The notes under the pieces: model-generated
Databases searched by the model: none
What the model was told of the DNA's origin: nothing
Seen by the model: the letters and a program-made list of their open reading frames with translations, nothing else
Translations under genes and position numbers: made by a program
Part shown: piece by piece, positions 35,801 to 48,700 of the stretch
Layout of the letters: each line of letters opens with the position of its first letter
Numbering within the stretch: position 1 is the first letter of the stretch
Assembly: GCA_030533445.1 (NCBI GenBank)
Contig: JARPUW010000553.1
Coordinates: 806,001-870,000, forward strand
Direction: 5' to 3'
Length of the DNA: 64,000 nucleotides
DNA from: Cyprinodon diabolis
Lineage: Eukaryota > Chordata > Actinopteri > Cyprinodontiformes > Cyprinodontidae

Positions 35801-38800
35801 GAACCTTGAGCTGCTGGAACCTTGAGCTGCTGGAACCTTGAGCTGCTGATGCTTCTGGAACCTTGAGCTTCTGGAGCCTTGAGCTTCTGGAACCTTGAGC
35901 TGCTGGAACCTTGAGCTGCTGGTGCTTCTGGAACCTTGAGCATCTGGAGCCTTGAGCTTCTGGAACCTTGAGCTGCTGGTGCTTCTGGAACCTTGAGCTG
36001 CTGGAACCTTGAGCTGCTGGAACCTTGAGCTGCTGGAGCCTTGAGCTGCTGGAACCTTGAGCTGATGGTGCTTCTGGAACCTTGAGCTGCTGGAACCTTG
36101 AGCTGCTGGTGCTTCTGGAACCTTGAGCTGCTGGAACCTTGAGCTGCTGGAACCTTGAGCTGCTGGTGCTTCTGGAACCTTGAGCATCTGGAGCCTTGAG
36201 CTTCTGGAACCTTGAGCTGCTGGAGCCTTGAGCTGCTGGCGCTTCTGGAACCTTGAGCTGCTGGAGCCTTGAGCTGCTGGTGCTTCTGGAACCTTGAGCT
36301 GCTGGAGCCTTGAGCTTCTGGAACCTTGAGCTGCTGGTGCATCTGGAACCTTGAGCATCTGGAACCTTGAGCTGCTGGAACCTTGAGCTGCTGGAACCTT
36401 GAGCTGCTGGTGCTTCTGGAACCTTGAGCATCTGGAGCCTTGAGCTTCTGGAACCTTGAGCTGCTGGTGCTTCTGGAACCTTGAGCTGCTGGAACCTTGT
36501 GCTGCTGGTGCTTCTGGAACCTTGAGCATCTGGAGCCTTGAGCTTCTGGAACCTTGAGCTGCTGGTGCTTCTGGAACCTTGAGCATCTGGAGCCTTGAGC
36601 TTCTGGAACCTTGAGCTGCTGGAACCTTGAGCTGCTGGTGCTTCTGGAACCTTGAGCATGTGGAGCCTTGAGCTACTGGAACCTTGAGCTGCTGGTGCTT
36701 CTGGAACCTTGAGCTGCTGGAACCTTGAGCTGCTGGAACGTTGAGCTGCTGGTGCTTCTGGAACCTTGAGAATCTGGAGCCTTGAGCTGCTGGTGCTTCT
36801 GGAACCTTGAGCTGCTGGAACCTTGAGCTGCTGGTGCTTCTGGAACCTTGAGCTGCTGGAGCCTTGAGCTTCTGGAACCTTGAGCTGCTGGAGCCTTGAG
36901 CTGCTGGTGCTTCTGGAACCTTGAGCTGCTGGAACCTTGAGCTGCTGGTGCTTCTGGAACCTTGAGCTGCTGGAACCTTGAGCTGCTGGTGCTTCTGGAA
37001 CCTTGAGCTGCTGGAGCCTTGAGCTTCTGGAACCTTGAGCTGCTGGAGCCTTGAGCTGCTGGTGCTTCTGGAACCTTGAGCTGCTGGAACCTTGAGCTGC
37101 TGGAACCTTGAGCTGCTGGAACATTGAGCTGCTGGAACTTTGAGCATCTGGAGCCTTGAGCATCTGGAGCCTTGAGCTGCTGGAACCTTGAGCTTCTGGA
37201 ACCTTGAGCTGCTGGTGCATCTGGAACCTTGAGCATCTGGAGCCTTGAGCTTCTGGAACCTTGAGCTGCTGGAGCCTTGAGCTGCTGGTGCTTCTGGAAC
37301 CTTGAGCTGCTGGAACCTTGAGCTGCTGGTGCTTCTGGAACCTTGAGCTGCTGGAACCTTGAGCTGCTGGTGCTTCTGGAACCTTGAGCATCTGGAGCAT
37401 TGAGCTTCTGGAACCTTGAGCTGCTGGAGCCTTGAGCTGCTGGTGCTTCTGGAACCTTGAGCTGCTGGAGCCTTGAGCTGCTGGAACATTGAGCTGCTGG
37501 TGCTTCTGGAACCTTGAGCTTCTGGAGCCTTGAGCTTCTGGAACCTTGAGCTGCTGGAACCTTGAGCTGCTGGTGCTTCTGGAACCTTGAGCATCTGGAG
37601 CCTTGAGCTTCTGGAACCTTGAGCTGCTGGTGCTTCTGGAACCTTGAGCTGCTGGTACCTTGAGCTGCTGGAACCTTGAGCTGCTGGAACCTTGAGCTGC
37701 TGGTGCTTCTGGAACCTTAAGCTGCTGGAACCTTGAGCTGCTGGTGCTTCTGGAACCTTGAGCTGCTGGAACCTTGAGCTGCTGGTGGTTCTGGAACCTT
37801 GAGCATCTGGAGCCTTGAGCTTCTGGAACCTTGAGCTGCTGGAGCCTTGAGCTGCTGGTGCTTCTGGAACCTTGAGCTGCTGGAACCTTGAGCTGCTGGA
37901 ACCTTGAGCTGCTGGAACCTTGAGCTTCTGGAACTTTGAGCATCTGGAGCCTTGAGCATCTGGAGCCTTGAGCTGCTGGACCCTTGAGCTTCTGGAACCT
38001 TGAGCTGCTGGTGCATCTGGAACCTTGAACATCTGGAGCCTTGAGCTTCTGGAACCTTGAGCTGCTGGAGCCTTGAGCTGCAGGTGCTTCTGGAACCTTG
38101 AGCTGCTGGAACCTTGAGCTGCTGCAGCCTTGAGCTGCTGGTGCTTCTGGAACCTTGAGCTGCTGGAACCTTGAGCTTCTGGAACCTCTAGCTTCTGGAG
38201 CCTTGAGCTGCTGTAACCCTGAGCTGCTGGAACCTTGAGCTGCTGGTGCTGCTGGAACCTTGAGCTGCTGGAACCTTGAGCTGCTGGTGCTTCTGGAACC
38301 TTCAGCTGCTGGAACCTTGAGCTGCTGGAACCTTGAGCTGCTGTTGCTTCTGGAACCTTGAGCATCTGGAGCCTTGAGCTGCTGGAACCTTGAGCTGCTG
38401 GAGCCTTGAGCTGCTGGAACCTTGAGCTGCTGGTGCTTCTGGAACCTTGAGCTGCTGGAACCTTGAGCTGCTGGTGCTTCTGGAACCTTGAGCTGCTGGA
38501 ACCTTGAGCTGCTGGAACCTTGAGCTGCTGGTGCTTCTGGAACCTTGAGCATCTGGAGCCTTGAGCTTCTGGAACCTTGAGCTGCTGGAGCCTTGAGCTT
38601 CTGGAACCTTGAGCTGCTGGTGCTTCTGGAACCTTGAGCTGCTGGAACCTTGAGCTGCTGGTGCTTCTGGAACCTTGAGCTGCTGGAACCTTGAGCTGCT
38701 GGTGCTTCTGGAACCTTGAGCATGTGGAGCCTTGAGCTACTGGAACCTTGAGCTGCTGGTGCTTCTGGAACCTTGAGCTGCTGGAACCTTGAGCTGCTGG

Positions 38801-41800
38801 AACGTTGAGCTGCTGGTGCTTCTGGAACCTTGAGAATCTGGAGCCTTGAGCTTCTGGAACCTTGGGCTGCTGGAGCCTTAAGCTGCTGTCGCTTCTGGAA
38901 CCTTGAGCTGCTGGAACCTTGAGCTGCTGGAACCTTGAGCTGCTGGTGCTTCTGGAACCTTGAGCTGCTGGAACCTTGAGCTGCTGGTGCTTCTGGAACC
39001 TTGAGCTGCTGGAACCTTGAGCTGCTGGTGCTTCTGGAACCTTGAGCTGCTGGAGCCTTGAGCTTCTGGAACCTTGAGCTGCTGGAGCCTTGAGCTGCTG
39101 GTGCTTTTGGAACCTTGAGCTGCTGGAACCTTGAGCTGCTGGAACCTTGAGCTGCTGGAACTTTGAGAATCTGGAGCCTTGAGCATCTGGAGCCTTGAGC
39201 TGCTGGACCCTTGAGCTTCTGGAACCTTGAGCTGCTGGTGCATCTGGAACCTTGAACATCTGGAGCCTTGAGCTTCTGGAACCTTGAGCTGCTGGAGCCT
39301 TGAGCTGCTGGTGCTTCTGGAACCTTGAGCTGCTGGAACCTTGAGCTGCTGCAGCCTTGAGCTGCTGGTGCTTCTGGAACCTTGAGCTGCTGGAACCTTG
39401 AGCTTCTGGAACCTCTAGCTTCTGGAGCCTTGAGCTGCTGTAACCCTGAGCTGCTGGAACCTTGAGCTGCTGGTGCTGCTGGAACCTTGAGCTGCTGGAA
39501 CCTTGAGCTGCTGGTGCTTCTGGAACCTTCAGCTGCTGGAACCTTGAGCTGCTGGAACCTTGAGCTGCTGGTGCTTCTGGAACCTTGAGCATCTGGAGCC
39601 TTGAGCTGCTGGAACCTTGAGCTGCTGGAGCCTTGAGCTGCAGGTGCTTCTGGAACCTTGAGCTGCTGGTGCTTCTGGAACCTTGAGCTGCTGGAACCTT
39701 GAGCTGCTGGTGCTTCTGGAACCTTGAGCTGCTGGAACCTTGAGCTGCTGGTGCTTCTGGAACCTTGAGCATGTGGAGCCTTGAGCTACTGGAACCTTGA
39801 GCTGCTGGTGCTTCTGGAACCTTGAGCTGCTGGAACCTTGAGCTGCTGGTGCTTCTGGAACCTTGAGCTGCTGGAACCTTGAGCTGCTGGTGCTTCTGGA
39901 ACCTTGAGCTGCTGGAGCCTTGAGCTGCTGGTGGTTCTGGAACCTTGAGCATCTGGAGCCTTGAGCTTCTGGAACCTTGAGCTGCTGGAGCCTTGAGCTG
40001 CTGGTGCTTCTGGAACCTTGAGCTGCTGGAACCTTGAGCTGCTGGAACCTTGAGCTGCTGGAACTTTGAGAATCTGGAGCCTTGAGCATCTGGAGCCTTG
40101 AGCTGCTGGTGCTTCTGGAACCTTGAGCTGCTGGAACCTTGAGCTGCTGGTGCTTCTGGAACCTTGAGCTGCTGGAACCTTGAGCTGCTGGTGGTTCTGG
40201 AACCTTGAGCATCTGGAGCCTTGAGCTGCTGGAGCCTTGAGCTGCTGGTTCTTCTGGAACTTTGAACTGCTGGAACCTTGAGCTGCTGCAGCCTTGAGCT
40301 GCTGGTGCTTCTGGAACATTGAGCTGCTGGAACCTTGAGCTTCTGGAACCTCTAGCTTCTGGAGCCTTGAGCTGCTGTAACCCTGAGCTGCTGGAACCTT
40401 GAGCTGCTGGTGCTGCTGGAACCTTGAGCTGCTGGAACCTTGAGCTGCTGGTGCTTCTGGAACCTTCAGCTGCTGGAACCTTGAGCTGCTGGAACCTTGA
40501 GCTGCTGGTGCTTCTGGAACCTTGAGCATCTGGAGCCTTGAGCTGCTGGAACCTTGAGCTGCTGGAACCTTGAGCTGCTGGTGCTTCTGGAACCTTGAGC
40601 TGCTGGAGCCTTGAGCTGCTGGAACTTTGAGCTGCTGGAGCCTTGAGCTGCTGGAACCTTGAGCTGCTGGTGCTTCTGGAACCTTGAGCTGCTGGAGCCT
40701 TGAGCTGCTGGAACTTTGAGCTGCTGGAGCCTTGAGCTGCTGGAACCTTGAGCTGCTGGTGCTTCTGGAACCTTGAGCTGCTGGAACTTTGAGCTGCTGG
40801 AGCCTTGAGCTGCTGGAACTTTGAGCTGCTGGAGCCTTGAGCTGCTGGAACCTTGAGCTGCTGGTGCTTCTGGAACCTTGAGCTGCTGGAACCTTGAGCT
40901 GCTGGAACCTTGAGCTGCTGGAAGCTTGAGCTGCTGGTGCTTCTGGAACCTTGAGCTGCTGGAACCTTGAGCTGCTGGTGCTTCTGGAACCTTGAGCATC
41001 TGGAGCCTTGAGCTTCTGGAACCTTGAGCTGCTGGTGCTTCTGGAACCTTGAGCTGCTGGAACCTTGAGCTGCTGGTGCTTCAGGAACCTTGAGCATCTG
41101 GAGCCTTGAGCTTCTGGAACCTTGAGCTGCTGGTGCTTCTGGAACCTTGAGCTGCTGGAGCCTTGAGCTGCTGGAACCTTGAGCTGCTGGTGCTTCTGGA
41201 ACCTTGAGCTGCTGGAACCTTGAGCTGCTGGTGCTTCTGGAACCTTGAGCTGCTGGAACCTTGAGCAGCTGGTGGTTCTGGAACCTTGAGCATCTGGAGC
41301 CTATAGCTTCTGGAACCTTGAGCTGCTGGAGCCTTGAGCTGCTGGTGCTTCTGGAACCTTGAGCTGCTGGAACCTTGAGCTGCTGGAACCTTGAGCTGCT
41401 GGAACTTTGAGCATCTGGAGCCTTGAGCATCTGGAGCCTTGAGCTGCTGGACCCTTGAGCTTCTGGAACCTTGAGCTGCTGGTGCATCTGGAACCTTGAG
41501 CATCTGGAACCTTGAGCTGCTGGAACCTTGAGCTGCTGGAACCTTGAGCTGCTGGTGCTTCTGGAACCTTGAGCATCTGGAGCCTTGAGCTTCTGGAACC
41601 TTGAGCTGCTGGTGCTTCTGGAACCTTGAGCTGCTGGAACCTTGAGCTGCTGGTGCTTCTGGAACCTTGAGCATCTGGAGCCTTGAGCTTCTGGAACCTT
41701 GAGCTGCTGGAACCTTGAGCTGCTGGTGCTTCTGGAACCTTGAGCATGTGGAGCCTTGAGCTACTGGAACCTTGAGCTGCTGGTGCTTCTGGAACCTTGA

Positions 41801-44800
41801 GCTGCTGGAACTTTGAGCTGCTGGAACCTTGAGCTGCTGGTGCTTCTGGAACCTTGAGAATCTGGAGCCTTGAGCTTCTGGAACCTTGGGCTGCTGGAGC
41901 CTTGAGCTGCTGGCGCTTCTGGAACCTTGAGCTGCTGGAACCTTGAGCTGCTGGAACCTTGAGCTGCTGGTGCTTCTGGAACCTTGAGCTGCTGGAACCT
42001 TGAGCTGCTGGTGCTTCTGGAACCTTGAGCTGCTGGATCCTTGAGCTGCTGGTGGTTCTGGAACCTTGAGCATCTGGAGCCTTGAGCTTCTGGAACCTTG
42101 AGCTGCTGGAGCCTTGAGCTGCTGGTGCTTCTGGAACCTTGAGCTGCTGGAACCTTGAGCTGCTGGTGCTTCTGGAACCTTGAGCTGCTGGAACCTTGAG
42201 CTGCTGGTGGTTCTGGAACCTTGAGCATCTGGAGCCTTGAGCTGCTGGAGCCTTGAGCTGCTGGTGCTTCTGGAACTTTGAACTGCTGGAACCTTGAGCT
42301 GCTGCAGCCTTGAGCTGCTGGTGCTTCTGGAACATTGAGCTGCTGGAACCTTGAGCTTCTGGAACCTCTAGCTTCTGGAGCCTTGAGCTGCTGTAACCCT
42401 GAGCTGCTGGAACCTTGAGCTGCTGGTGCTGCTGGAACCTTGAGCTGCTGGAACCTTGAGCTGCTGGAACCTTGAGCTGCTGGTGCTTCTGGAACCTTGA
42501 GCTGCTGGAGCCTTGAGCTGCTGGAACTTTGAGCTGCTGGAGCCTTGAGCTGCTGGAACCTTGAGCTGCTGGTGCTTCTGGAACCTTGAGCTGCTGGTGC
42601 TTCTGGAACCTTGAGCTGCTGGAACCTTGAGCTGCTGGAACCTTGAGCTGCTGGTGCTTCTGGAACCTTGAGCTTCTGGAGCCTTGAGCTTCTGGAACCT
42701 TGAGCTGCTGGAGCCTTAAGCTGCTGGTGCTGCTGGAACCTTGAGCTGCTGGAACCTTGAGCTGCTGGTGCTTCTGGAACCTTGAGCTGCTGGAACCTTG
42801 AGCTGCTGGTGCTTCTGGAACCTTGAGCATCTGGAGCCTTGAGCTTCTGGAACCTTGAGCTGCTGGTGCTTCTGGAACCTTGAGCTGCTGGAACCTTGAG
42901 CTGCTGGTGCTTCAGGAACTTTGAGCATCTGGAGCCTTGAGCTTCTGGAACCTTGAGCTGCTGGTGCTTCTGGAACCTTGAGCTGTTGGAACCTTGAGCT
43001 GCTGGTGCTTCTGGAACCTTGAGCTGCTGGAACCTTGAGCTGCTGGTGGTTCTGGAACCTTGAACATCTGGAGCCTATAGCTTCTGGGACCTTGAGCTGC
43101 TGGAGCCTTGAGCTGCAGGTGCTTCTGGAACCTTGAGCTGCTGGAACTTTGAGCTGCTGGAACCTTGAGCTGCTGGAACCTTGAGCTGCTGGAACTTTGA
43201 GCATCTGGAGCCTTGAGCTGCTGGACCCTTGAGCTTCTGGAACCTTGAGCTGCTGGTGCATCTGGAACCTTGAGCATCTGGAACCTTGAGCTGCTGGAAC
43301 CTTGAGCTGCTGGAACCTTGAGTTGCTGGTGCTTCTGGAACCTTGAGCATCTGGAGCCTTGAGCTTCTGGAACCTTGAGCTGCTGGTGCTTCTGGAACCT
43401 TGAGCATCTGGAGCCTTGAGCTTCTGGAACCTTGATCTGCTGGAACCTTGAGCTGCTGGTGCTTCTGGAACCTTGAGCATGTGGATCCTTGAGCTACTGG
43501 AACCTTGAGCTGCTGGTGCTTCTGGAACCTTGAGCTGCTGGAACCTTGAGCTGCTGGTGCTTCTGGAACCTTGAGAATCTGGAGCCTTGAGCTTCTGAAA
43601 CCTTGGGCTGCTGGAGCCTTGAGCTGCTGGCGCTTCTGGAACCTTGAGCTGCTGGAACCTTGAGCTGCTGGAACCTTGAGCTGCTGGTGCTTCTGGAACC
43701 TTGAGCTGCTGGAACCTTGAGCTGCTGGTGCTTCTGGAACCTTGAGCTGCTGGAACCTTGAGCTGCTGGTGGTTCTGGAACCTTGAGCATCTGGAGCCTT
43801 GAGCTTCTGGAACCTTGAGCTGCTGGAGCCTTGAGCTGCTGGTGCTTCTGGAACCTTGAGCTGCTGGAACCTTGAGCTGCTGGAACATTGAGCTGCTGGA
43901 ACTTTGAGCATCTGGAGCCTTGAGCTTCTGGAGCCTTGAGCTTCTGGAACCTTGAGCTGCTGGAGCCTTGAGCTGCTGGTGCTTCTGGAACTTTGAGCTG
44001 CTGGAACCTTGAGCTGCTGCAGCCTTGAGCTGCTGGTGCTTCTGGAACATTGAGCTGCTGGAACCTTGAGCTTCTGGAACCTCTGGCTTCTGGAGCCTTG
44101 AGCTGCTTTAACCCTGAGCTGCTGGAACCTTGAGCTGCTGGTGCTTCTGGAACCTTGAGCTGCTGGAACCTTGAGCTGCTGGAACCTTGAGCTGCTGGAA
44201 CATTGAGCTGCTGGAACTTTGAGCATCTGGAGCCTTGAGCATCTGGAGCCTTGAGCTGCTGGAACCTTGAGCTTCTGGAACCTTGAGCTGCTGGTGCATC
44301 TGGAACCTTGAGCTTCTGGAACCTTGAGCTGCTGGAACCTTGAGCTGCTGGAACCTTGAGTTGCTGGTGCTTCTGGAACCTTGAGCATCTGGAGCCTTGA
44401 GCTTCTGGAACCTTGAGCTGCTGGTGCTTCTGGAACCTTGAGCTGCTGGAACCTTGAGCTGCTGGTGCTTCTGGAACCTTGAGCATCTGGAGCCTTGAGC
44501 TTCTGGAACCTTGAGCTGCTGGAACCTTGAGCTGCTGGTGCTTCTGGAACCTTGAGCATGTGGATCCTTGAGCTACTGGAACCTTGAGCTGCTGGTGCTT
44601 CTGGAACCTTGAGCTGCTGGAACCTTGAGCTGCTGGAACCTTGAGCTGCTGGTGCTTCTGGAACCTTGAGAATCTGGAGCCTTGAGCTTCTGAAACCTTG
44701 GGCTGCTGGAGCCTTGAGCTGCTGGCGCTTCTGGAACCTTGAGCTGCTGGAACCTTGAGCTGCTGGAACCTTGAGCTGCTGGTGCTTCTGGAACCTTGAG

Positions 44801-45777
44801 CTGCTGGAACCTTGAGCTGCTGGTGCTTCTGGAACCTTGAGCTGCTGGAACCTTGAGCTGCTGGAACCTTGAGCTGCTGGTGCTGCTGGAACCTTGAGCT
44901 GCTGGAACCTTGAGCTGCTGGTGGTTCTGGAACCTTGAGCTTCTGGAGCCTTGAGCTTCTGGAACCTTGAGCTGCTGGAGCCTTGAGCTGCTGGTGCTTC
45001 TGGAACCTTGAGCTGCTGGAACATTGAGCTGCTGGAACTTTGAGCATCTGGAGCCTTGAGCTTCTGGAGCCTTGAGCTGCTGGAACCTTGAGCTTCTGGA
45101 ACCTTGAGCTGCTGGTGCATCTGGAACCTTGAGCATCTGGAGCCTTGAGCTTCTGGAACCTTGAGCTGCTGGAGCCTTGAGCTGCTGGTGCTTCTGGAAC
45201 TTTGAGCTGCTGGAACCTTGAGCTGCTGCAGCCTTGAGCTGCTGGTGCTTCTGGAACATTGAGCTGCTGGAACCTTGAGCTTCTGGAACCTCTAGCTTCT
45301 GGAGCCTTGAGCTGCTGTAACCCTGAGCTGCTGGAACCTTGAGCTGCTGGTGCTTCTGGAACCTTGAGCTGCTGGAACCTTGAGCTGCTGGAACCTTGAG
45401 CTGCTGGAACATTGAGCTGCTGGAACTTTGAGCATCTGGAGCCTTGAGCATCTGGAGCCTTGAGTTGCTGGAACCTTGAGCTTCTGGAACCTTGAGCTGC
45501 TGGTGCATCTGGAACCTTGAGCATCTGGAGCCTTGAGCTTCTGGAACCTTGAGCTGCTGGAGCCTTGAGCTGCTGGTGCTTCTGGAACTTTGAGCTGCTG
45601 GAACCTTGAGCTGCTGCAGCCTTGAGCTGCTGGTGCTTCTGGAACATTGAGCTGCTGGAACCTTGAGCTTCTGGAACCTCTAGCTTCTGGAGCCTTGAGC
45701 TGCTGGAACCTTGAGCTGCTGGTGCTGCTGGAACCTTGAGCTGCTGGAACCTTGAGCTGCTGGTGCTTCTGGAACCT

Positions 45778-48700
45778 TCAGCTGCTGGAACCTTGAGCTG
45801 CTGGAACCTTGAGCTGCTGGTGCTTCTGGAACCTTGAGCATCTGGAGCCTTGAGCTTCTGGAACCTTGAGCTGCTGGTGCTTCTGGAACCTTGAGCTGCT
45901 GGAGCCTTGAGCTGCCGTAACTTTGAGCTGCTGGAGCCTTGAGCTGCCGGAACTTTGAGCTGCTGGAGCCTTGAGCTGCTGGAACCTTGAGCTGCTGGTG
46001 CTTCTGGAACCTTGAGCTGCTGGAACCTTGAGCTGCTGGTGCTTATGGAACCTTGAGCTGCTGGAACCTTGAGCTGCTGGAACCTTGAGCTGCTGGTGCT
46101 TCTGGAACCTTGAGCATCTGGAGCCTTGAGCTTCTGGAACCTTGAGCTGCTGGAGCCTTGAGCTGCTGGTGCTTCTGGAACCTTGAGCTGCTGGAACCTT
46201 GAGCTGCTGGTGCTTCTGGAACCTTGAGCTGCTGGTGCTTCTGGAACCTTGAGCATCTGGAGCCTTGAGCTTCTGGAACCTTGAGCTGCTGGTGCTTCTG
46301 GAACCTTGAGCTGCTGGAACCTTGAGCTGCTGGTGCTTCAGGAACCTTGAGCATCTGGAGCCTTGAGCTTCTGGAACCTTGAGCTGCTGGTGCTTCTGGA
46401 ACCTTGAGCTGCTGGAGCCTTGAGCTGCTGGAACCTTGAGCTGCTGGTGCTTCTGGAACCTTGAGCTGCTGGAACCTTGAGCTGCTGGTGCTTCTGGAAC
46501 CTTGAGCTGCTGGAGCCTTGAGCTGCTGGAACCTTGAGCTGCTGGAGCCTTGAGCTGCTGGAGCCTTGAGCTGCTGGTGCTTCTGGAACTTTGAGCTGCT
46601 GGAACCTTGAGCTGCTGGAGCCTTGAGCTTCTGGAACCTTGAGCTGCTGGAGCCTTGAGCTGCTGGTGCTTCTGGAACTTTGAGCTGCTGGAACCTTGAG
46701 CTGCTGGAACCTTGAGCTGCTGGTGCTTCTGGAACCTTGAGCTGCTGGAACCTTGAGCTGCTGGTGCTTCTGGAACCTTGAGCTGCTGGAACCTTGAGCT
46801 GCTGGTGGTTCTGGAACCTTGAGCATCTGGAGCCTTGAGCTTCTGGAACCTTGAGCTGCTGGAGCCTTGAGCTGCTGGTGCTTCTGGAACCTTGAGCTGC
46901 TGGAACCTTGAGCTGCTGGAACATTGAGCTGCTGGAACTTTGAGCATCTGGAGCCTTGAGCTTCTGGAGCCTTGAGCTGCTGGAACCTTGAGCTTCTGGA
47001 ACCTTGAGCTGCTGGTGCATCTGGAACCTTGAGCATCTGGAGCCTTGAGCTTCTGGAACCTTGAGCTGCTGGAGCCTTGAGCTGCTGGTGCTTCTGGAAC
47101 TTTGAGCTGCTGGAACCTTGAGCTGCTGCAGCCTTGAGCTGCTGGTGCTTCTGGAACATTGAGCTGCTGGAACCTTGAGCTTCTGGAACCTCTGGCTTCT
47201 GGAGCCTTGAGCTGCTGTAACCCTGAGCTGCTGGAACCTTGAGCTGCTGGTGCTTCTGGAACCTTGAGCTGCTGGAACCTTGAGCTGCTGGAACCTTGAG
47301 CTGCTGGAACATTGAGCTGCTGGAACTTTGAGCATCTGGAGCCTTGAGCATCTGGAGCCTTGAGCTGCTGGAACCTTGAGCTTCTGGAACCTTGAGCTGC
47401 TGGTGCATCTGGAACCTTGAGCTTCTGGAACCTTGAGCTGCTGGAACCTTGAGCTGCTGGAACCTTGAGTTGCTGGTGCTTCTGGAACCTTGAGCATCTG
47501 GAGCCTTGAGCTTCTGGAACCTTGAGCTGCTGGTGCTTCTGGAACCTTGAGCTGCTGGAACCTTGAGCTGCTGGTGCTTCTGGAACCTTGAGCATCTGGA
47601 GCCTTGAGCTTCTGGAACCTTGAGCTGCTGGAACATTGAGCTGCTGAAACTTTGAGCATCTGGAGCCTTGAGCATCTGGAGCCTTGAGCTGCTGGAACCT
47701 TGAGCTTCTGGAACCTTGAGCTGCTGGTGCATCTGGAACCTTGAGCTTCTGGAACCTTGAGCTGCTGGAACCTTGAGCTGCTGGAACCTTGAGTTGCTGG
47801 TGCTTCTGGAACCTTGAGCTGCTGGAACCTTGAGCTGCTGGTGCTTCTGGAACCTTGAGCATCTGGAGCCTTGAGCTTCTGGAACCTTGAGCTGCTGGAA
47901 CCTTGAGCTGCTGGTGCTTCTGGAACCTTGAGCATGTGGATCCTTGAGCTACTGGAACCTTGAGCTGCTGGTGCTTCTGGAACCTTGAGCTGCTGGAACC
48001 TTGAGCTGCTGGAACCTTGAGCTGCTGGTGCTTCTGGAACCTTGAGAATCTGGAGCCTTGAGCTTCTGAAACCTTGGGCTGCTGGAGCCTTGAGCTGCTG
48101 GCGCTTCTGGAACCTTGAGCTGCTGGAACCTTGAGCTGCTGGTGCTTCTGGAACCTTGAGCTGCTGGAACCTTGAGCTGCTGGTGCTTCTGGAACCTTGA
48201 GCTGCTGGAACCTTGAGCTGCTGGAACCTTGAGCTGCTGGTGGTTCTGGAACCTTGAGCATCTGGAGCCTTGAGCTTCTGGAACCTTGAGCTGCTGGAGC
48301 CTTGAGCTGCTGGTGCTTCTGGAACCTTGAGCTGCTGGAACCTTGAGCTGCTGGAACATTGAGCTGCTGGAACTTTGAGCATCTGGAGCCTTGAGCTTCT
48401 GGAGCCTTGAGCTGCTGGAACCTTGAGCTTCTGGAACCTTGAGCTGCTGGTGCATCTGGAACCTTGAGCATCTGGAGCCTTGAGCTTCTGGAACCTTGAG
48501 CTGCTGGTGCTTCTGGAACCTTGAGCTGCTGGAACCTTGAGCTGCTGGTGCTTCTGGAACCTTGAGCATCTGGAGCCTTGAGCTTCTGGAACCTTGAGCT
48601 GCTGGAACATTGAGCTGCTGGAACTTTGAGCATCTGGAGCCTTGAGCATCTGGAGCCTTGAGCTGCTGGAACCTTGAGCTTCTGGAACCTTGAGCTGCTG